Source: Geodermatophilaceae bacterium
Lineage (GTDB): Bacteria > Actinomycetota > Actinomycetes > Mycobacteriales > Geodermatophilaceae
Assembly: GCA_013696785.1 (NCBI GenBank)
Contig: JACCXW010000492.1
Coordinates: 1 to 16,020 of the forward strand
Direction of reading: 5' to 3'
DNA: 16,020 nucleotides
In this document: in pieces, positions 8,248-14,715 of the stretch
Numbering within the stretch: the stretch's first letter is position 1
Layout: each line of letters starts with the position of its first letter
Made by a program: the position numbers and the translations under genes
Notes under the pieces: model-generated
What the model was told of the DNA's origin: nothing
Database searches by the model: none
The model's input: only the letters and a program-made list of their open reading frames with translations

Positions 8248-8721
8248 TCATTGCTGATCGCTGGCGAAATCCTCCGGCGTGATCTGGTCGAGGAACTCCC
8301 GGAACTTCTCCACCTCGTTCTCGTCCTCGTCGGGAATCGTGATCCCGACCTCGTCGAGGACACTGTCCGCGACGTAGATCGGCGTACCGACCCGCAGGGC
8401 GACGGCGATGGCATCCGAGGGCCGCGCGCTCACTGTCGTGGAGCCGGCGAAGACCATGTCGGCGAGATAGAGGCCGTCTTTGAGTTCGGTGATGTGGATC
8501 GCCTCCAGGGTGCCTCCGAGAGCCGCGATCACATCCCGGAGCAGGTCGTGGGTCATCGGCCGGGTCGGATGGACACCCTGCTGCTCGAACGCGATGGCGG
8601 CCGCCTCGACCGCGCCGATCCAGATCGGTAGGTACCGCTCGCCCTCGGTCTCCTTGAGCAACACGATCGGCTGATTGGCCGGCAGTTCGACGCGGACGCC
8701 GACTACCCGGAGTTCCTGCAC
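8248..8721 (-). CDS. Bifunctional nuclease family protein (DUF151, Rv1829-type)
   Basis: A 157-residue cytoplasmic protein of the DUF151/bifunctional nuclease family. The sequence MQELRVVGVRVELPANQPIV, then LPIWIGAVEAAAIAFEQQGV, RPMTHDLLRDVI, and the long acidic C-terminal segment DEDENEVEKFREFLDQITPE are typical. The plant founder has DNase and RNase activity; for bacterial homologues activity is largely inferred. The GTG at 8721 follows GAGGAGG at seven bases. Longer in-frame readings to 8814 would run back into the intergenic region after the FtsR-type gene. It sits between two MerR regulators, exactly as in mycobacteria (Rv1828-Rv1829-Rv1830). Confidence 0.93.
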   Translation of the reverse strand: MQELRVVGVRVELPANQPIVLLKETEGERYLPIWIGAVEAAAIAFEQQGVHPTRPMTHDLLRDVIAALGGTLEAIHITELKDGLYLADMVFAGSTTVSARPSDAIAVALRVGTPIYVADSVLDEVGITIPDEDENEVEKFREFLDQITPEDFASDQQ

Positions 8722-8815
8722 TGACGGCCTCCTCGACGCAAGGATCGGGCGGTGTGGGCTCGGCGATCCCAGGGATTCGCTGCTCCAAACGTACACGCGC
8801 CCGATGCCCGGCACC

Positions 8816-8828
8816 GGCTGGACCAGCC
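8816..8828. repeat. Short palindrome after the FtsR-type gene
   Basis: GGCTGG-A-CCAGCC (8816-8828) is a 6-bp-arm perfect dyad lying six bases past the FtsR-type stop codon on the minus strand. The loop is too small for a good hairpin. It may be a protein-binding site or a weak 3'-end structure. Confidence 0.3.
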
Positions 8829-8834
8829 AGAAAC

Positions 8835-9563
8835 TCAGCCCCCGAGTTCGCCGCGCAGGCCTGCCTTGACCAGCGCCGCGTGCAGGCGAACAGACAAGGC
8901 GGACAGCTCCCGGGCCGCCTCCTGCGCGCGCGCCCTGGCTTCGGGTCCGCGTTGGCGCGCGATCGGGGTGATCACCTGCTCGACGAGTCCGATCTCGCGA
9001 TCGGCGGCGTTACGGAAACCGCGCAGGTGCCTCGCCTCGATGCCGAAGCGCGCCATCTCCTGAACAGTCTTCGCGATGATCAGCGCCTCGGCCTCGTAGT
9101 ACCCGTTGCGAACCGCGATCAGCCCGTACTGCTCCAACTGCGCCAGTTGATCCTCGGCCAGTCCGGATGCGGTGAGCAGTTCCGCGCGCGACAGCCTGAT
9201 GTCGTTGGCCTCCCGCAGGAAGTCGTCCGGTCCCGGCAGCGCGCCGGCCAGACTCAACCCCCTCGGCACCCGCGGCGCACCCGGTGACGGGGTGTCGGGC
9301 TCCAGCCCGCGGTCGATGGCGTCGAGGTGCTCCTTGATGATCTTCAGGGGCAGGTACTGGTCGCGCTGGGCGGCAAGGACGTAGCGAAGCCGTCGTACGT
9401 CGTCGCGAGAGAACTGGCGGTACCCCGAAGGGGTGCGCTCCGGCTGGATCAGCCCCTCCGCCTCGAGGAACCGGATCTTGGAGATCGTCACGTCGGGGAA
9501 CTCCGGGCGCAACCGGGCCAGAACTTCCCCGATGCTCATGAAAGAACGAGCGGGGTCGCCCAT
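8835..9563 (-). CDS. ftsR: MerR-family transcriptional regulator, FtsR (Rv1828)-type
   Basis: A 242-residue regulator. The MerR helix-turn-helix is N-terminal: MSIGEVLARLRPEFPDVTIS, then KIRFLEAEGLIQPERTPSGY and RQFSRDDVRRLR (residues 9-60). A second helical domain follows (about 110-190), and the C-terminal helix is rich in Ala/Arg. Size, domain layout and position beside the GarA-type gene match Rv1828 and Corynebacterium glutamicum FtsR, reported to activate ftsZ. ATG 9563 is preferred: it gives MGDPARSFMSIGEVL, with GGGG about eight bases upstream. ATG 9539 is an alternative, and longer readings overlap the upstream FHA gene. Spacing of 34 bases from that gene suggests cotranscription. 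Confidence 0.9.
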   Translation of the reverse strand: MGDPARSFMSIGEVLARLRPEFPDVTISKIRFLEAEGLIQPERTPSGYRQFSRDDVRRLRYVLAAQRDQYLPLKIIKEHLDAIDRGLEPDTPSPGAPRVPRGLSLAGALPGPDDFLREANDIRLSRAELLTASGLAEDQLAQLEQYGLIAVRNGYYEAEALIIAKTVQEMARFGIEARHLRGFRNAADREIGLVEQVITPIARQRGPEARARAQEAARELSALSVRLHAALVKAGLRGELGG

Positions 9564-9597
9564 TGCTAGCACCCCGTACGCCGTACCGCCGAGCTCA

Positions 9598-10131
9598 TCA
9601 GGTGGCGGCTTCCTCGGTGGCCGAACGGGCCGCGGTGAGGTAGGTGAGACGGAACTTGCCGATCTGCACCTCGTCGCCGCCACTGAGTGAAGCGGAATCG
9701 ATCGGCTCCCGGTTGACGTACGTGCCGTTCAGGCTGCCCACGTCGTGCACCGAGAAGCCGTTGCCCTCACGCCGGAACTCGACATGCCGGCGGGAAACGG
9801 TGACGTCGTCGAGGAAGATGTCGCTGTCCGGGTGCCGCCCGGCCGTGGTCACGTCCTGGTCGAGCAGGAAGCGGCTGCCGGCATTCGGGCCGCGCTTGAC
9901 CACGAGCAGCGCCGACCCGGCGGGCAGCGACTCCACAGCGCCTGCGTGGGCGGCGTGACTGTCATCTGGAGCCTCCGGGATGTCCCCCGTCTCCTCCACA
10001 CCGACCTTCGGGATGACCTTGGTCGTCTCCCCTGATGTACGTGGCGCGGCGGCCGGCGTCAGCGACTGACCACAGTTCGAGCAGAAGTGAGCGTCGTCGG
10101 GATTCTGATGGCCACACCGGCTGCAATACAC
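9598..10131 (-). CDS. garA: FHA-domain protein of the GarA/OdhI type with N-terminal zinc ribbon
   Basis: A 177-residue cytoplasmic protein. A zinc ribbon (C3-x2-C6 ... C17-x2-C20) opens the protein. A linker with GETTK (T36, T37) resembles the phosphorylated ETT motif of GarA. The FHA domain follows at about 72-165, with GRH (99-100), SRRH (113-116) and SLNGT (133-137). The FHA part is nearly identical in wording to mycobacterial GarA (LLVVKRGPNAGSRFLLDQ, SDIFLDDVTVSRRH). GarA/OdhI controls 2-oxoglutarate dehydrogenase and glutamate metabolism and is switched by Ser/Thr kinases. Mycobacterial GarA has no zinc ribbon in the form I recall. The GTG at 10131 is chosen because a promoter places the transcription start on it; a TTG at 10161 would lie inside the promoter. 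Confidence 0.92.
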   Translation of the reverse strand: MYCSRCGHQNPDDAHFCSNCGQSLTPAAAPRTSGETTKVIPKVGVEETGDIPEAPDDSHAAHAGAVESLPAGSALLVVKRGPNAGSRFLLDQDVTTAGRHPDSDIFLDDVTVSRRHVEFRREGNGFSVHDVGSLNGTYVNREPIDSASLSGGDEVQIGKFRLTYLTAARSATEEAAT

Positions 10132-10138
10132 GATCGCG

Positions 10139-10168
10139 ACACTAGCCAGGCGACGCGACAAGGGTCAA
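10139..10168 (-). promoter_or_regulatory. Promoter giving a leaderless garA mRNA
   Basis: On the minus strand, TTGACC (10168-10163), an 18-base spacer and TAGTGT (10144-10139). Seven bases separate the -10 box from the GTG at 10131, so the predicted +1 falls on or next to the start codon G. No SD is present, consistent with a leaderless transcript. Confidence 0.65.
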
Positions 10169-10190
10169 TCGGCACTAGAGGGTGAGCGCT

Positions 10191-10213
10191 GCACCGGCTT
10201 TCTCACCCGGTGC
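10191..10213 (-). terminator. Weak stem-loop after gcvH
   Basis: GCACCGG (10191-10197) and CCGGTGC (10207-10213) form a 7-bp stem with a nine-base loop in the gap between the gcvH stop and the garA promoter. No U tract follows on the minus strand, so termination is uncertain. Confidence 0.35.
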
Positions 10214-10229
10214 CGCGAGGCCGGATCGG

Positions 10230-10616
10230 CTAACCGGACCCGATGATCTCGCCGTACGCCGCCGCATCCAGCAGCCCCTCAACCGCTGCCGCGTCCGCGG
10301 CGTCGATCTCCACCACCCAGCCCGCACCGAAGGGGTCGGCGTTCACGAGCTCGGGGTTCGCCGACAGCGCCTCGTTGCGCGCGGTGACGGTGCCGGCGAC
10401 CGGCGCGTACAAGTCGGACACGCTCTTGGTGGACTCCACTTCGCCGAAACTCTGCCCGACCTCGAGGGAGTCGCCGACCTCGGGCAGGGAGACGTAGACG
10501 ATGTCGCCGAGGCTCTCCTGGGCGTACGCGGTGATCCCGATCCGCACGACGTGGCCGGTGCCGGTCGGCTGCGCCCATTCGTGCTCGGCGGTGTACCTGC
10601 GGTCGTCAGGGATCAC
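10230..10616 (-). CDS. gcvH: Glycine cleavage system H protein
   Basis: A 128-residue lipoyl carrier protein, the usual length, that shuttles the aminomethyl intermediate between P, T and L proteins in the cytoplasm. It starts MIPDDRRYTAEHEWAQ. GITAYAQESLGDIVYVSLPE is the conserved first hairpin, and GEVESTKSVSDLYAPVAG holds the lipoylated lysine K64. The C-terminus has PFGAGWVVEI. The GTG at 10616 follows GAGAGGA at six bases. It lies 46 bases after the second DUF881 gene and may be cotranscribed with it. It is separated from gcvP by four regulatory or nuclease genes and, unlike gcvP, has no visible riboswitch. Confidence 0.97.
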   Translation of the reverse strand: MIPDDRRYTAEHEWAQPTGTGHVVRIGITAYAQESLGDIVYVSLPEVGDSLEVGQSFGEVESTKSVSDLYAPVAGTVTARNEALSANPELVNADPFGAGWVVEIDAADAAAVEGLLDAAAYGEIIGSG

Positions 10617-10662
10617 AGTGGTCCTCTCGCGTCACGAGCGGCGACCTGCCGCCCAGCCTGCC

Positions 10663-11442
10663 TCAGTCGGACTCAGCAGCCGGTCGAGCGTATTCAGGCT
10701 CTTCGATGACCCGCAAGGCAGTGATCGCCACCTCGTCGCGCTGCTCGATCCGAGCCTCGCCACCGGCGCGATTCACGGTGTTGACGACGCCGCCGGGGAT
10801 GTTCAACGCGGTCTCCAGGGTGGGTGGATCCCCGATCGCAACGATCCGGTACGGCGCCCTGAGCGGCTCGTCGTCGACGACCAGCGAGCCCGGATCTCCG
10901 GTCACCGCGGAGGACACCCCGATCCGCACGTCGCCGATCTGGATCGCCTCCGCCCCGGCGGCCCGCAGTTCCTGGATGGCGTCCAGCAGCACCTCGGGTC
11001 CGACCTCGCCGTCCGGGTCGGACACGGTGAGCTGGATGCCCGGGCCCTGGGCCGGCACCGTCCCCGCCAGGATCGCCAGCTGCTCCTCCCGCAGCTGGGC
11101 CTCCTCCAGGGCGGTCTCCGCCTGATTTCCACCGGTGGCGAGCTCGTCGCGGGTGTCCTCCTGGGTGCCGATGTCCTGGCGCAGCCGGTCCTCGCGCGCG
11201 GACAGGTCATCGAGGATGCGCACCAGTTCGTCCTGCCGGGCGGCGCCGAGGCCCGATGTCGCCGAGGTGGTCCGGACCTGCACCGCGAGGGCGAAGCCGA
11301 GCAGCAGGCACAGGACGCCGATGAGCAGGCTGGCCCGCCGCCGGCTCGTGCTCGGCTGGTCACTCGGCTGGTCAGGCTCCGGCAGCTCAGGCAGCTCAGG
11401 CTGCTCAGGCTCAGGCCGGTCAGGCAGCGGCTGTTCAGGCAT
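10663..11442 (-). CDS. DUF881 membrane-anchored protein (second copy)
   Basis: A 259-residue protein of unknown function. The N-terminal 33 residues are a Pro/Glu/Gln-rich cytoplasmic tail (PEPEQPELPELPEPDQPSDQ) encoded by imperfect 9-mer DNA repeats around CAGGCAGCT. After RRR, one transmembrane helix spans about 38-56. A coiled coil covers about 65-125, and a DUF881 domain follows on the outer face (GPGIQLTVSDPDG, then LLDAIQELRAAGAEAIQIGD). The ATG at 11442 overlaps the end of the small basic protein gene by eight bases, so translational coupling is likely; no SD is seen. An ATG at 11472 is possible. Gene order matches Rv1823-Rv1825. A part in envelope or division processes is only inferred from neighbours. 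Confidence 0.88.
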   Translation of the reverse strand: MPEQPLPDRPEPEQPELPELPEPDQPSDQPSTSRRRASLLIGVLCLLLGFALAVQVRTTSATSGLGAARQDELVRILDDLSAREDRLRQDIGTQEDTRDELATGGNQAETALEEAQLREEQLAILAGTVPAQGPGIQLTVSDPDGEVGPEVLLDAIQELRAAGAEAIQIGDVRIGVSSAVTGDPGSLVVDDEPLRAPYRIVAIGDPPTLETALNIPGGVVNTVNRAGGEARIEQRDEVAITALRVIEEPEYARPAAESD

Positions 11443-11767
11443 GGAACACGTGCCGGCGGATCGCGGCGGCATTGCCGAATATGCGGATGCCGAGGACGAC
11501 GACTACCGCTGTCGACAGCTGTCCGCCGACGCCGAGCTTGTCGCCGAGGAAGACCACCAGCGCCGCAACGAGGACGTTCGACACGAAGGACACCACGAAC
11601 ACCTTGGCGTCGAAGATGCCGTCCAGGCGCGCCCGGATGCCGCCGAAGACCGCGTCCAGGGCCGCGACGACGGCGATCGGCAGGTAGGGCTGCAGCCACA
11701 GCGGCACCGTGGGATCGAGGAACAGGCCGAGCGCCACTCCGACGACGAGCGCGAACGCCGGGATCAT
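11435..11767 (-). CDS. sbp: Small basic protein (SBP, DUF1290) family membrane protein
   Basis: A 110-residue integral membrane protein with three or four hydrophobic segments: MIPAFALVVGVALGLFLDP, YLPIAVVAALDAVFGGIRA, FVVSFVSNVLVAALVVFLGD and STAVVVVLGIRIFGNAAAI. The charged loop GGIRARLDGIFDAKVF is the family hallmark. Bacillus Sbp is encoded near divIB and ftsZ; the mycobacterial counterpart is Rv1824. No biochemical role is known. Its ATG overlaps the stop of the upstream DUF881 gene by four bases (ATGA), and its stop overlaps the start of the next DUF881 gene, so the three are one translational unit. They may form a complex, with this protein as membrane core and DUF881 proteins as bitopic partners. 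Confidence 0.92.
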   Translation of the reverse strand: MIPAFALVVGVALGLFLDPTVPLWLQPYLPIAVVAALDAVFGGIRARLDGIFDAKVFVVSFVSNVLVAALVVFLGDKLGVGGQLSTAVVVVLGIRIFGNAAAIRRHVFHA

Positions 11768-12654
11768 CTTGGCCCCCCGAACCTCGGTGTCGACGTGCTC
11801 TCGGCGTAGCGCAGGTCGTAGTCGGTGGCCGCGGCCAGCGACAGCTCCTCGGCTCGCGCCAGGTCGAACCCGATGCCGTAGAGCTGTCGGTAGGCGTCAT
11901 AGCGCCCGGCCGTCTCGGACCCGGCGAAGCGAGGTACCAGCAGGTCGGGATCGCCGATCGCCTCGACCAGGTAGGGGCTGGCGACGGGCCGGAAGTCGAC
12001 GAGGATGGCTTCTCCGGCGGTGCGGATGGAGCTGGTCGGCGCGAGCCGCTCGCCGTCGACGGAGATCGCCTCGGCGCCGGCCGCCCACAGCGCGTTCACG
12101 ACCGCCTGCACGTCGATGTCCAGTACCAGTCCGGCCTCGGGCACGGCCTCGGTGGGCTCGCCGGTAACGGGATCCGTGCTCTCCTCAGGTGGGGCGTCGG
12201 ACAGGGTGACGACCAGCCCGGGACCGTCGACGGCGACCACTGCGGTGGCGGTCTCCAGCTGCCGGACCAGCGCCGACTGACGGCGCCCCTCCTGGGTGGC
12301 GGCCAGGGCATCGTCGACGGCTTCGGCCACACCCGCGCGCAGTTCCTCCAGCCGATCCTGCAGCTGCGCGCTGCGCGCGGACTCCCGCTGCACGTCGGCG
12401 AGTAGAGCGAGCCGAGCCCGTTCGCTGCTCGGCGCCTCCGCTCGGGTGTCGGAGTACGCGACGCCGAGAACCATCCCGAGGACGAGCACACAGCCGACCA
12501 CCAGTGGCAGCGTCTGCGACCGGGCGGTCTCGCCCCGTTCACCGCGCCGGGCCGCCGCCTCGGCGTACGCCGGGTCGAGGGTGTCATCGAGCAGGGAGGA
12601 CAGCATCGCCGCCGTCGTGGACCCGCTCTTCGGCCGGTGACTGCTCACTGCCAC
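11764..12654 (-). CDS. DUF881 membrane-anchored protein (first copy)
   Basis: A 296-residue protein of unknown function, similar in size to Rv1825. A cytoplasmic N-terminus of about 48 residues precedes one transmembrane helix (about 49-67, TLPLVVGCVLVLGMVLGVAY). A coiled coil follows (about 79-136), then the DUF881 domain (VDGPGLVVTLSDAPPEES, LDIDVQAVVNALWAAGAEAI, VDFRPVASPYLVEAIGDP). Starts at 12654 and 12648 (both GTG) share the SD GAGGAGG; 12654 is used here, with a short spacing of four bases, and 12648 would have ten. A hairpin abuts this SD. The gene is 86 bases after the phosphatidyltransferase and overlaps sbp by four bases. It is paralogous to the DUF881 protein at 10663-11442. Confidence 0.88.
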   Translation of the reverse strand: MAVSSHRPKSGSTTAAMLSSLLDDTLDPAYAEAAARRGERGETARSQTLPLVVGCVLVLGMVLGVAYSDTRAEAPSSERARLALLADVQRESARSAQLQDRLEELRAGVAEAVDDALAATQEGRRQSALVRQLETATAVVAVDGPGLVVTLSDAPPEESTDPVTGEPTEAVPEAGLVLDIDVQAVVNALWAAGAEAISVDGERLAPTSSIRTAGEAILVDFRPVASPYLVEAIGDPDLLVPRFAGSETAGRYDAYRQLYGIGFDLARAEELSLAAATDYDLRYAESTSTPRFGGPR

Positions 12655-12663
12655 CCGACCTCC

Positions 12664-12687
12664 TCGCCCGTCGCGGCGCACGGGCGA
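12664..12687 (-). promoter_or_regulatory. Stem-loop abutting the Shine-Dalgarno sequence of the first DUF881 gene
   Basis: TCGCCCG (12664-12670) and CGGGCGA (12681-12687) form a perfect 7-bp stem with a ten-base loop. On the minus strand the 3' arm runs directly into GAGGAGG, the ribosome binding site. It might modulate translation or act as a weak terminator between the phosphatidyltransferase and the DUF881-SBP unit. Confidence 0.4.
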
Positions 12688-12740
12688 CGCCGGTCACGGC
12701 GCTCGGGCACGATCGCCGAAAGAACACCGGGACAGCGAGG

Positions 12741-13355
12741 CTACCCGGTTCGGGTCTCCCGCCGGGCCGCCCCGACGAGCTGCCCGACCTGGAACAGGTA
12801 GAGCAGGCCAGACCACAGGTACAGGCCGACCCCCCACGCCGTGAAGGCATAGGCCAGCGGCGCCGCGACCGCGGCCACCGACCCGTTCCCGTCAGCGACC
12901 AGCAGCAACGGGAACGCGTACAGCAGGTTGAACGTCGCCGCCTTGCCGAGGTAGTGCACCTGCAGCGGGGGGTACCGGTAGTAGCGAAGCAGTGGCAGGC
13001 ACAGCCCCAGAATCAGGTCGCGGCCGAGAATGACGACCGCGAGCCACAGCGGAATCACGTCTCGCACGACGAATGCGACCAGCGTGCTGATGATGTAGAG
13101 CCGGTCGGCCAGCGGGTCGAGCAGGACCCCCAGCTTGCTCGTCTGGCCGAGGCGCCGGGCCAACATGCCGTCCAGGTAGTCGGTGACACCGGCCACCATG
13201 AGGACGCCTATCGCGGCGACATCCCATTCGGGACCGAGCAACAACCAAAGGAAGAGCGGTACGCCGAGCAACCGGGCGAAACTCAGGACGTTGGGGACGG
13301 TGAGGACGCGGTCGGACAGCAGCTCGCCCGGCCGCGGGATGCCTGCCTCGCTCAG
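12741..13355 (-). CDS. CDP-alcohol phosphatidyltransferase (PgsA family), apparent CTG start
   Basis: A 204-residue integral membrane enzyme that transfers a phosphatidyl group from CDP-diacylglycerol to an alcohol in phospholipid synthesis. The complete catalytic motif Dx2DGx2ARx8Gx3Dx3D is present (VTDYLDGMLARRL through DPLAD; aspartates at about 59, 62, 80 and 84). Several transmembrane helices follow. The conserved start DRVLTVPNVLSFARLLGVPL lies mostly upstream of the first standard start codon (TTG 13271). The frame is open back to a CTG at 13355 that directly follows the dodecin TAG, giving MSEAGIPRPGELLSDRV. No ATG, GTG or TTG exists in between. Synteny matches Rv1822 (annotated pgsA2, 209 residues). 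The head-group alcohol cannot be told. Confidence 0.88.
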   Translation of the reverse strand: MSEAGIPRPGELLSDRVLTVPNVLSFARLLGVPLFLWLLLGPEWDVAAIGVLMVAGVTDYLDGMLARRLGQTSKLGVLLDPLADRLYIISTLVAFVVRDVIPLWLAVVILGRDLILGLCLPLLRYYRYPPLQVHYLGKAATFNLLYAFPLLLVADGNGSVAAVAAPLAYAFTAWGVGLYLWSGLLYLFQVGQLVGAARRETRTG

Positions 13356-13574
13356 CTACTCCCCCGGGCTCTCGAACTTGAACGAGACCTTCAGCCGGGC
13401 GCGGTAGGCGACGACCTGACCCTCCTCGATCTGCATGTCCAGCTCGACGACCTCGGCGATACGCAGGTCGCGGATGGTCCGGCCTGCCGTGGCGACCGCC
13501 GCGCTGGCTGCCTTCTCCCAGGACTCGCTGCTCGTGCCGACCAGTTCGGTGACCCGGTAGACGCTCTCGGCCAT
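13356..13574 (-). CDS. Dodecin family protein, Rv0379/SecE2-like (calcium-dodecin) subtype
   Basis: A 72-residue small protein expected to form a hollow dodecamer. MAESVYRVTELVGTSSESWE, then KAASAAVATA and YRARLKVSFKFE give the single dodecin beta-alpha-beta-beta fold. Flavin-binding dodecins have a Trp before AEV and a Gln after the Tyr in the last strand; here these are I39 (RIAEVV) and R58 (AYRAR). The sequence instead resembles mycobacterial Rv0379, described as a calcium-binding dodecin. Flavin storage is therefore not assumed. The ATG at 13574 follows AAGGAGC at six bases. It is the first gene of the minus-strand block, and the phosphatidyltransferase frame begins with the codon after its TAG. 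Confidence 0.9.
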   Translation of the reverse strand: MAESVYRVTELVGTSSESWEKAASAAVATAGRTIRDLRIAEVVELDMQIEEGQVVAYRARLKVSFKFESPGE

Positions 13575-13608
13575 GGCTGCTCCTTCGATGCTGTGGGGGT
13601 GTGGGGTC

Positions 13609-13638
13609 AACCTGCTCCGAGCGCTGGCCGGGTGTCAA
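13609..13638 (-). promoter_or_regulatory. Candidate promoter for the dodecin-phosphatidyltransferase operon
   Basis: On the minus strand, TTGACA (13638-13633), an 18-base spacer and CAGGTT (13614-13609). The -35 is perfect, and the -10 departs from TANNNT at the first base. Transcription would start near 13602, leaving a leader of about 28 bases that holds the AAGGAGC ribosome site. Confidence 0.45.
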
Positions 13639-13659
13639 CTCCGCCACTGAACAACCCCG

Positions 13660-13826
13660 TCACCGGAGTTCCGCCGGTGGGTCCTGAGCCGTGGCCAGCC
13701 TCCGCTGGACCCAGGCGACGTCATGCCACCCGCCGTGCTTCCAGCCGATGCGCCGGTAGGTTCCGACGGGCTCGAAGCCCATGACGCGGTGCAGGGCGAC
13801 GCTGGCGTCGTTCGGGAGCGTCATAC
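13660..13826 (-). pseudogene. C-terminal remnant of a GNAT acetyltransferase (phosphinothricin acetyltransferase-like)
   Basis: TLPNDASVALHRVMGFEPVG followed by TYRRIGWKHGGWHDVAWVQR is the C-terminal third of a GNAT N-acetyltransferase of the phosphinothricin/methionine-sulfoximine type. The frame ends normally at a TGA (13662-13660) but, reading upstream, homology is lost near 13826. The preceding codons (MMVWFGTPPGM) do not continue the family, and the acetyl-CoA binding region is absent. The next gene's stop is at 13894, so there is no room for the rest. I conclude it is a decayed 5'-deleted gene. A 64-residue reading frame from 13854 exists but would not make a working enzyme. Confidence 0.72.
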
Positions 13827-13893
13827 CCGGAGGCGTCCCGAACCAAACCATCACTTCTGTTCATGACCACCGCCGCAGCCTCCCCAACGGCGC

Positions 13894-14715
13894 CTAGCCA
13901 GCGCTGCTGACCCGTTGTCGGGCGGCCCGATCCAGGCCTTCCAGGAAGGAGGCCATCGCCGCCCGCCCGCCGGTGTCCGTCCACTGCCGGTGTACGTCGG
14001 CGTCGTCGCGCTCGGTGCGCTCGGCGATGAGCGTCTCCGCCGGAGCGTGCAGCTGGCGCTTGGTCAACGCGAACGTCTCCGGCGCGATCGCGGCCAGCCG
14101 GCCCGCCCACTCGACGGCATCCTCGAGCAGCCGCCCCGGTGGGCAGAGCCGGTGCACCAGCCCCATCGCGTGAGCCTGCTGTGGGTCCAGGAGCTCGGCG
14201 AACATCGCCAGCGGATGGGTGGCGGAGCCGACGGCGTACCGGACGATCTCCACGGCGGCCGTCGGGAACGGGACGCCGACCCGCAACTCGGTGAGCCCGA
14301 TCGATCCACCGGACATCAGCCGGGCGTCGGCGGCGGCCGCCAGCACGCAGCCGCCGGCGATGGCATGGCCGTTCATCGCCGCGACGACGGGCCGCGGGTG
14401 CCGGAAGACGGCGAGCAGCGCGCGGCTGAGCGCTGAGAGAAACGCATCGGTGTGCCGGGCATCGCTGTTGACGATCCGGCGCAGGTCGACGCCCGCGGAG
14501 AAGCTCGAGCCGGTGCCGGTGAGGACGACGGCAGCATCGGTGAGTCCGTCCATGGTCTCGGCAAGGAGCGTCAAAAGTTCCAGGTCGAGCACGTTGACCT
14601 TGCCGTGCTCCATCCGGAGCACGGTGACACCGGCGCGCTGCTGGACGTGCAGCATCGGCGGACGGCCACCGCTGTTCCTGTCGGTACCACCTGAAAGGCT
14701 TTCGGCACTGGTCAC
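13894..14715 (-). CDS. Enoyl-CoA hydratase/isomerase family protein
   Basis: A 273-residue crotonase-fold enzyme acting on acyl-CoA esters. Oxyanion-hole elements are visible at SSFSAGVDLRR and NGHAIAGGCVLA; SIGLTELRVGVPFP carries the first conserved Glu region, and the usual C-terminal helix follows. The normal second catalytic Glu is not obvious, so hydratase versus isomerase or another crotonase activity cannot be decided. GTG 14715 is used because GACAAT (14727-14722) lies exactly six bases upstream, suggesting a leaderless mRNA. The conserved domain begins at MLHVQQRAGVTVLRM, so ATG 14655 is a real alternative (253 residues). Four GTCACA repeats overlap this promoter region. The divergent neighbour encodes a DinB-family protein. 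Confidence 0.88.
   Translation of the reverse strand: MTSAESLSGGTDRNSGGRPPMLHVQQRAGVTVLRMEHGKVNVLDLELLTLLAETMDGLTDAAVVLTGTGSSFSAGVDLRRIVNSDARHTDAFLSALSRALLAVFRHPRPVVAAMNGHAIAGGCVLAAAADARLMSGGSIGLTELRVGVPFPTAAVEIVRYAVGSATHPLAMFAELLDPQQAHAMGLVHRLCPPGRLLEDAVEWAGRLAAIAPETFALTKRQLHAPAETLIAERTERDDADVHRQWTDTGGRAAMASFLEGLDRAARQRVSSAG

Noticed and set aside
11350..11440. CAGGCAGCT-type micro-repeats as a regulatory or CRISPR-like array
   Set aside because: They are imperfect and in frame with the Pro/Glu-rich tail of the second DUF881 protein, so coding explains them.
10501..12405. Long open frame on the plus strand (634 codons)
   Set aside because: It runs antisense across gcvH, both DUF881 genes and sbp; low-complexity Arg/Gln/Gly composition and no motif.
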